From Ottelia alismoides (Eukaryota; Streptophyta; Magnoliopsida; Alismatales; Hydrocharitaceae), in the NCBI GenBank assembly GCA_037367405.1, contig JAZKJV010003379.1:434001-498000 (forward strand): a stretch of 64,000 nt of DNA. The letters are read 5' to 3'. The notes below the pieces were generated by a model that saw nothing but the letters and a program-made list of their open reading frames with translations, was not told where the DNA came from and did not search any database. The position numbers and the translations under genes were made by a program. Positions 57,829-64,000 of this stretch are shown here, in pieces. The number at the start of each line of letters is the position of its first letter. The stretch's first letter is position 1.

Positions 57829-59529
57829 ATGTACCCAGTCATCATCTCCGCCGATCTGACTGGAGAACAAGAATCCAGTTTGATGGGGGTTCTTGAAAAG
57901 AACCGCAAGGTAATCGGATGGAGCGTAGCAGATCTCCATGGGATTAGTCCATCAGTGTGCTCCCACCATATTTATCTCGAGGAGGGGGCTAAGCCGTCGC
58001 GTGAGTTCCAGCGGCGGCTGAACCCCAACCTGAGAGAGGTAGTGATGAAGGAAATATCAAAATGGTGGAGTGCAGATTTTATTTATCCCATTTCCGACTC
58101 CAAATGGGTCAGCCCCTTGCATGTGGTGCCCAAGAAGACGGGCATCACGACTGTGATCAGAGAGTCGGGAGAGGAGATTGCTACACGAGTACCCACCTCT
58201 TGGAGGGTCTGTGTTGACTACAGGAGACTCAACCAGGCCACCAAGAAGGACCATTTCCCCCTGCCTTTTATTGACCAGATCATCGAGAGACTGGCAGGGA
58301 AGAGCCATTATTGCTTCCTGGATGGGTACTCGGGCTACAACCAGGTGGCCATCGCCCCTGAGGATCAGGAGAAGACCACCTTTACCTGTCCCTTCGGTAC
58401 ATATGCCTTTCGACGCATGCCATTTGGCCTATGCAATGCCCCTACGACTTTTCAGAGGTGCATGTTGTCGATCTTTTCGGACATGGTAGGGGAGTGTTTG
58501 GAGGTCTTCATGGACGATTTCTCGGTCTACGGCGACGGATTCGACTCCTGTCTTGACTACCTAGACCAGGTACTCCAACGATGTATTGAGTTCCATTTGG
58601 TTCTTTCTTGGGAGAAGAGTCACTTCATGGTGACTCAAGGGACGGTGCTTGGCCATATCATCTCCAACAGGGGCATGGAGGTTGATCCGGCCAAGGTTGA
58701 TGTCATTAGAAAACTTGCACCGCCGTCCAATTTGAGGCAGCTACGGTCATTCCTGGGGCACGTTGGGTTCTATCGGAGATTTATTCATGATTTCAGCAGG
58801 ATTGCCCGGCCGTTGACTGACCTCTTGACGAAAGACATCGAGTTCCTTGTCGATGACAAGTGTCTTTCGTCCTTTGCGACTCTCCAGCAGTGTGTTATTG
58901 AGGCTCCTATCCTCCAGCCGCCTGATTGGTCTCTCCCATTCGAGATCATGACAGATGCCTCTGATTTTGCCGTAGGGGTCGTGCTGGGACAGAGGAGGGA
59001 TGGAGTCCCCTTTGCTATCCACTACGCTAGCCGCACATTGGATTCCGCCCAGCGGAATTACACGGTCACAGAGAAGGAGATGCTAGCCGTAGTGTTCGCC
59101 CTAGATAAGTTTCGATCTTATATCATTGGATCTAGAGTGACCCTGTACACAGATCACACTGCCATCAGGTACCTCATGGCAAAGAAGGATGCCAAGGCCA
59201 GACTTACTGGATGGATCCTTCGACTCCAGGAGTTCGACATAGAGATCAAGGATAAGCCTGGAGTCAAGAATGTAGTGGCGGATCACCTCTCCCGTATAGA
59301 GCAGCCTGAGGAGTCTGAGCAGATAGATCCTATTTGTGAGACCTTCCCAGATGAGGCGATCCTTGCTATCGCCTCACTCCCGTGGTATGCCGATATTGTA
59401 AACTTTCTCGTTGCTTGGAAAGTTCCACAAGATTGGCCCAGGCAGAGGCTTGAGACCTTCCTTGCGAAGGCCAAGTCCTACCACTGGGAGGATCCCATCC
59501 TTTACCACGAAGGAGGGGATAGCGTCTAG
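57829..59529 (+). pseudogene. pol: reverse transcriptase and RNase H of element B
   Basis: 566 open codons in the protease frame. RT blocks: [65 protein letters not shown], and the active-site loop FMDDFSVYG at 58507-58533 with both aspartates, then [19 protein letters not shown]. RNase [48 protein letters not shown], then [14 protein letters not shown]-RNase H makes cDNA inside the particle. All catalytic residues I can check are present. It ends at a TAG inside the linker to integrase (59527). Confidence 0.92.
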
Positions 59530-60663
59530 CGTCGGTGTATTCCTCAGGAGGAACACCATAGCGTCCTCACTTACTGCCACAAGCTTGAGGCAGGAGGACA
59601 TCATTCTGGGAGGAGAATGGCACAGAAAGTGCTCCAATCCGGCTTGTGGTGGCCTACCCTCTTCAAGGACTTTGATGAGTTCGTTAAGAGGTGTACTGAC
59701 TGTCAGAGGATGGGCACTTGTGGACAGCGTGATATGATGCCGATGTAGCCCATTCACTTCTGTGAGGTTTTTGACGCATGGGGCATCGATTTCATGGGTC
59801 CATTCCCTAAGAGTCAGGGATTTGAGTACATTCTATTGGCCGTAGATTATGTTAGTCGTTGAGTTGAGGCTATCCCTGCCCGAGCCGCTGATGCAAGGAC
59901 AGTTTGCAGATTTTTGAGGAAACACATCATCACGTGGTTCGGGGTTCCACGAGTTCTGATTTCAGATGGGGGGTCTCATTTCATCAACGACCAGGTGAAG
60001 GCCCTTGCTAGCGAGTTCGGTATAGACCATCGTGTTGCTACACCTTACCATCCATAGACGAATGGTCTAGCCGAGGTGTCGAATAGGGAGATCAAGACTA
60101 TACTGCAGAAAGTCGTCCACCCTGACCGAAAGGATTGGTCACAGCTTTTGGACTCAGTCTTGTTGGCATATAGGACATCTTTTAAGACACCATTGGGCAC
60201 ATCTCCCTTTCGCCTCGTATATGGCAAGCCGTGCCATTTACCCGTTGAGCTAAGGCACAGGTCACTTTGGGCAGTTACTGATATTCTTATGGATCCATAT
60301 GGTGTAGGAGACCAGAGGAGGGCAGAGTTAGCAGCTCTGGAGGAGTTGAGAGATACCGCTTTCTCAAACAGCCTACAGTATAAGGAGAGAGTGAAGGAGT
60401 GGCATGATTCTCACATCAGCCACAAGCATTTTGAGATTGGACAGAGAGTATGGCTGTTTGATGCGAGGCTTCGTTTATTTCCAGGGAAGCTACAGAGCAA
60501 GTGGAAGGGACCCTACTTGGTCAGAAAGGTACACGACAACGGTAGCATTGATATATCCGAGTTGTCTTCTGAGAGTACCTTTCGAGTGAACGGCCAGCGG
60601 CTCAAGCCATTTCTAGATCATGAGCCGCGGGTCGTTGATCTTGCCCCTATTCATTTTGCGTGA
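59530..60663 (+). pseudogene. pol: integrase of element B, broken by stops
   Basis: The same frame continues: zinc finger with H residues (TYCHKLEAGGHHSG) and CTDC (about 59695-59706), then catalytic core [37 protein letters not shown], and NGLAEVSNREIK with the Glu. Stops are TAG at 59746, TGA at 59861 (where VSKWVEA has Trp in the family) and TAG at 60056 (HP-stop-TNG, normally HPQTNG). The last 195 codons (60076-60663) are open and include ELRHRSLWA and the GPYLVRKVHDNGSIDI module. The natural end is the TGA at 60661. Confidence 0.9.
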
Positions 60664-60794
60664 GATGTGGTCTTTGACTCACATCTAATGCATCTCACGC
60701 CTGAGTTTCACTGATCTTCCGCCTTGTATAGATCCAGATGTCTATATCACCACATTCTTTAGTCCCACATCCCCTTCTTCATCTATTGATTATG

Positions 60795-61002
60795 CTATAC
60801 TTAGGGTGCACTTTACCCTATGTATAGGGGGGATGTGAGACCTTTGGGTATTTCTTTTGTTTCTTTCTACCCCTGTTTTGATGCCTATACTTAGGGATAT
60901 TTCACCCTAAATATAGGTGGGGTAGACCCTGTACATTCTCCTCTCGGTTTTTCCCTTAGTATACAGCCTGCTATACTTAGGATTACTTGATCCTAAGTAT
61001 AG
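60795..61002 (+). repeat. three hairpins with polypurine-tract-like 3' arms (element B)
   Basis: Arms lie at 60795-60806/60814-60826, 60885-60896/60904-60917 and 60971-60983/60990-61002, with CTATACTTAGGG or CTATACTTAGGAT on the left and the complement ending GTATAG or ATATAG on the right, each followed by a G-rich run. An unpaired copy AGCTAAGTATAGGGG is at 61135-61149. Confidence 0.85.
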
Positions 61003-61842
61003 GGGGAAGACCCGAGACCCTCTTGACTTTCTATTTCATTCATTCGTCTTTGTATATAGACTTTCTTTTCACTTCCCTATACCTAGCACGAGTTATGTCT
61101 TCTTCATCGCTCTTGACTCTGAGGATATCGTTCGAGCTAAGTATAGGGGTGTGTGTATATATTTCATATATACTTTAGCCATAACTCGTACTTTGTGTGA
61201 GTGTGTTAATAAATAAAATGGCTAAAAACCCTAAAAATCACAAAAATAAAAAATTTTTCATGTACATAAACTTCTTTTATTTGCACATAAATAGCTAGTG
61301 TACAAATTATTTTTGTAAAAGTGATTTCAAAAATCTTTTGTGTAAAGCTTGTGTAAATATTTTCCTATCAAAATTATGTATATAGTACAAAATTTTTCCA
61401 AAATGTTTTGAAAATAAAAAATTTGCAAAAATCTTGTGTAAATGTGTGTAAATATCTTTTTGCAAAACTTGCACTTCATGCATCATCCATTCATGATTTC
61501 AAAACATTTTTCAAAAATTTTGCATGTTTGTAAAATTTGTGTAAATAGCATCTTTTTGTACATATGTATATAGTTTTTCTGGATGATAGTTGACATTTAA
61601 ACTAGCCTGGAATCAAATTGAGAAATGGAGCTTGATTAAGATCTTAATCCACATAACTTCTAAGAGGAACCTAATAGGGCTTAGGTTTAAGGCTTTTCAG
61701 GTCCATGGTGACTTAATTCTTTGAGTCCACTAGGCTATGATCACATGTCATCTCAATGAGCCTAAGTAGAGCACTTAACAACAACACATGACTCATATAG
61801 ATTATGGCTTTACTTGGACACCAACACTATGCACCGAGCTCT

Positions 61843-62202
61843 CTACGGATGAGGTGGTGAGGAGGCAGTCTTCCTTGACTTGGGGTAGCATATGAGGGTA
61901 GTACTTCTAGGCGGAACCTCTCTTCTTCTTTTAGTGAAGGAAGTGCGTCTCAACTTGGTCTGGTTGCCATGAGATCTAACGACGGGAGTTGTGGGTTGCA
62001 ATAAAGCTTCAAAAGAGGGATAGTCTACTGGCTCAAGAGGAAAAACTCCTTGTATATATGCTGCACATGTATATGTTGTATAGATGCACTTGAAAAAAAA
62101 TGCAAAAAGAAAATACCTCCAAAAAAGTGGTGGGTCTGAGAGAAAATGATAATCCCACCGGAGTATGTATATAGAGTGCAATAAGCAAAGCTTGAGTATC
62201 AT
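61843..62202 (-). CDS. antisense ORF in 3' region of element B
   Basis: 119 codons on the minus strand, sharing the block GVFPLEPVDYPSFEAL ... TKLRRTSFTKRRREVPPRS ... LICYPKS with 14713-15096 in element A. Outside the shared block the two are dissimilar. A further minus-strand frame (62033-62380) overlaps it. Function unknown, and it may be non-coding. Confidence 0.3.
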   Translation of the reverse strand: MILKLCLLHSIYILRWDYHFLSDPPLFWRYFLFAFFFKCIYTTYTCAAYIQGVFPLEPVDYPSFEALLQPTTPVVRSHGNQTKLRRTSFTKRRREVPPRSTTLICYPKSRKTASSPPHP

Positions 62203-62747
62203 GATCTACCTGATGTAGCTTGCAGCAGGGAGACTTGGCTACACTGGTCAAGCTCCCAAGGGTACTAGGGTACACTGGCCTTGACCCATTCTCTTCTTCC
62301 TCCTCTTCTTGAGCGGTTGGACTTGAACTTAGAAGGGAATACCCCGCTCCTCGAGGAAAGAGTGGCCAGCTTGAGGTCATAGAGTTACCTTGTTGAGGAG
62401 GGTTGTCAAGTTGCCATTTCTGAGGTGGAGAGCTTAGACCTCACATTCACAGGACAAGAAAAGATTCATGGTCTTCAGGGTTTGTGATTGATGACTTGAT
62501 CTGATCTGGAGCATTGAGGAGTCTTGGTTGTAGATTAGTGGAACTTAGAGGCTGTTGAGTTTTAGACCTAAGTCCAAATAAGGTTCCGACACATGAATAA
62601 TCCAAAGATCTGATCGAGCTCCATACCTTAATTTAATGAAGGCAATTTAATAATCAGCCTTGATCCTTGTACATTCTCTTTTTCTTTTTCTTTATTTCTT
62701 TTTCACTTCTTTTTCAAATAAGTGTTTGCTAAGGGACTAGCAAAGTT

Positions 62748-62760
62748 AAGTATAGGGGGG
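62748..62760 (+). promoter_or_regulatory. polypurine tract of element B
   Basis: AAGTATAGGGGGG directly precedes TGATGAATAC of the 3' LTR. Confidence 0.85.
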
Positions 62761-63031
62761 TGATGAATACTCATTCATCACTCTTTATTCTTATATTTTA
62801 GCTACAAAAACCTTTGCAAATGCATGTATATAGTTGTAAATAGAAATAATTACCAAAAGCATGCATTGTGTAAAAATCTATAATTAGCATGTTTTTATGC
62901 AAAAATAAAAGAATAAAGATTAAAAAGAAAAAGAGGGAAATATTTAGAATAAATATTGAGCAACCTAACCCAAGGGAGGGCTCAACATGGGCCTGACCGC
63001 ATAAAAGCCAAAGTAGAGAGAGATAGGGGCT
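62761..63031 (+). repeat. start of the 3' LTR of element B, interrupted
   Basis: It matches 48664-48934 with few differences and stops after AGATAGGGGCT, where an inverted LTR begins. Confidence 0.9.
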
Positions 63032-64000
63032 TGAAAACCGGCCTAAATGACTAAGGTAAAGGTATAGAAATGGTCGTTGCGACCTCAATCACTCAGACTA
63101 TGTATATCAAGAAAAATCAGACCACTCAAAACACGTAAAATCAATCAAGCTCAAAAGGAGCGGTCCAGCTATGAGATTAACCTGGTATAGCACCCAGGGT
63201 CGAACACAAGGAGCACGGGTTGGCCAGAGGCCTACGAAGTAGTAAAAATAAAATAAAAGAAAAGACAAGTATTTTTAGTGGTTTTTAATGCTTTTTATAT
63301 TTTTTTTGGATTTTTAAATGTGAAGAAAATAAAAGAAACACAAAATAAAGGAAGCTTCAACTAATTATTTAATGTATCAAAAATCAAGCAAAAATTCAAA
63401 CAAAAATGTTTTTATGTTTTTTAGTTTTTTAATGTTTTTGGTGAATTTTTGGGATTTTTATGAGGTGTATTTTATTTTCTAAAAATCAAACAGTACTAAA
63501 AAGACAAGGTACTGTCCAGCCAGGCCCAAAACCCAAAGATAAAATATCTAAGGATCTCAGAGGGGCCTGGAGGTAATTTTTCTGTATACTAGAGAAAATA
63601 AGGAAAATTTGAGCACCAAGATTATTGTTTTTGGATTTTTAGATTATTTACTACGATTTTTATGAGTTTTTAGGTGTTTTTGAATTTTTAGGGTTTTTAA
63701 GCATTGAAAAATAGCCAAAATTGGCTAGAAAATCAAAACACACAAAAGAAACATTACCTAATTTTTATGGAATTTTTGAGGGGGTTTTTATATTTTTTTG
63801 GGATTTTTAATCCTAGACAGTAGCTAAAATAGATGTTTTTGAATTTTTAAAAATAACAAATAAAATCAAAAATGTCCTCAAAAATTCTCAAAAATCCTAC
63901 AACATGGCGGGAGCCATGTATCAAATTTTCATCGAATTTGGAGGTGATTTGATATTTTATTCAAAGATCAAAAGGGGGCACTGTGCACAGGGACTGAAGT
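63032..64000 (-). repeat. inverted Athila-type LTR nested in the 3' LTR of element B
   Basis: On the minus strand this is the end of an LTR: CTTCGTAGGCCTCTGGCCAA, GTGCTCCTTGTGTTCGACCC, then GGTCGCAACGACC and a terminus GGCCGGTTTTCA. It runs back from there through an AT-rich zone to TCCCTGTGCACAGTGCCCCC at the window end, colinear with 51345-52327. It is clearly diverged from element B, so it is a different copy or subfamily. The clean TG start at 63032 suggests a separate minus-strand element or solo LTR continuing to the right. Confidence 0.85.

Larger units (their letters stand above)
60664..62747 (+). other. long 3' untranslated region of element B
   Basis: It corresponds to 13366-15637 of element A. 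It holds three hairpins, the AGCACGAGTTATG/CATAACTCGT inverted repeat, AATAAATAAAATGG near 61209, an AT-rich zone and the block open on the minus strand. No plus-strand coding is seen. Confidence 0.7.
48664..63031 (+). mobile_element. element B: Athila-type LTR retrotransposon with gag-pro-pol
   Basis: 5' LTR 48664-52327, tRNA-Asp primer site, 1.4-kb leader, gag, protease, RT/RNase H, integrase, 2.1-kb 3' region, polypurine tract, and the first 271 bp of the 3' LTR (62761-63031). The RT signature FMDDFSVYG and the [23 protein letters not shown] region place it in Athila. Its 3' LTR matches the 5' LTR up to AGATAGGGGCT and is then replaced by an inverted LTR starting TGAAAACCGG, a nested insertion. 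No env-like ORF is seen after pol. Coding regions contain many stops, so it is defective. The rest of the 3' LTR should lie beyond the window. Confidence 0.92.

Noticed and set aside
60664..62747. Search for an env-like ORF after pol, expected in some Athila elements
   Set aside because: No plus-strand frame of meaningful length or with membrane segments is present in either element, so I do not call env.

Overview
The window is a heterochromatin-like stretch of a flowering-plant nuclear genome. The evidence is plant-specific Ty3/gypsy lineages (Athila-type and Tekay/Del-type), CACTA, hAT, PIF/Harbinger and Mutator-like DNA elements, a LINE relic and TRIM-type mini-retroelements. The species cannot be fixed from sequence alone. 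I see no complete, certain host gene, and no rRNA, tRNA or CRISPR array. Most open reading frames are parts of transposable elements or low-complexity shadows.

Layout. 1-6129: AT-rich DNA with a short tandem duplication, a 332-bp mini-CACTA (TSD TAT), two foldback elements embedded in (TA)n microsatellites, a LINE 3'-end relic on the minus strand and a GC-rich hAT-type MITE. 6130-18992: a complete 12.9-kb Athila-like LTR retrotransposon ('element A') with 3.3-3.5-kb LTRs and TSD TGCAT. It carries gag but no protease, RT or integrase; an open acidic 261-aa ORF sits where pol should be. Removing it together with one TSD joins two short open segments into one reading frame ending in TAG, followed by an AATAAA, so it may have landed in the last exon of a host gene. 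19200-20170: a degenerate tandem array of a TRIM-like element. 21218-29754: a decayed autonomous-type PIF/Harbinger transposon (TSD TAA) with Myb/SANT-like ORF1 and DDE transposase remnants, interrupted by a ~3-kb solo LTR and carrying a 485-bp higher-order repeat. 29882-36110: a cluster of MITE/MULE/hAT elements.

36830-48663: an inverted old LTR-like region split by a complete Tekay-type element on the minus strand (37533-48022, TSD AAATG). Its gag-pol is broken by stops and frameshifts, and one RT catalytic Asp is changed to Asn. 48664-63031: a second Athila-type element ('element B') with gag, protease, RT/RNase H and integrase, broken mainly by TAG codons. Its 3' LTR is cut after 271 bp by another, inverted Athila-like LTR that runs off the window end.

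How it fits together. Element B has the enzymes that element A lacks. The two share LTR ends, the tRNA-Asp primer site, leader motifs, 3' region and polypurine tract, so A looks like a non-autonomous partner of B-type elements. The least expected structures are: a series of hairpins whose 3' arm copies the polypurine tract, a ~12-nt motif repeated 8-10 times in every LTR subfamily, the pol-replacing acidic ORF, and an insertion present in only one LTR of element A that resembles the (TA)n-seeking foldback family.
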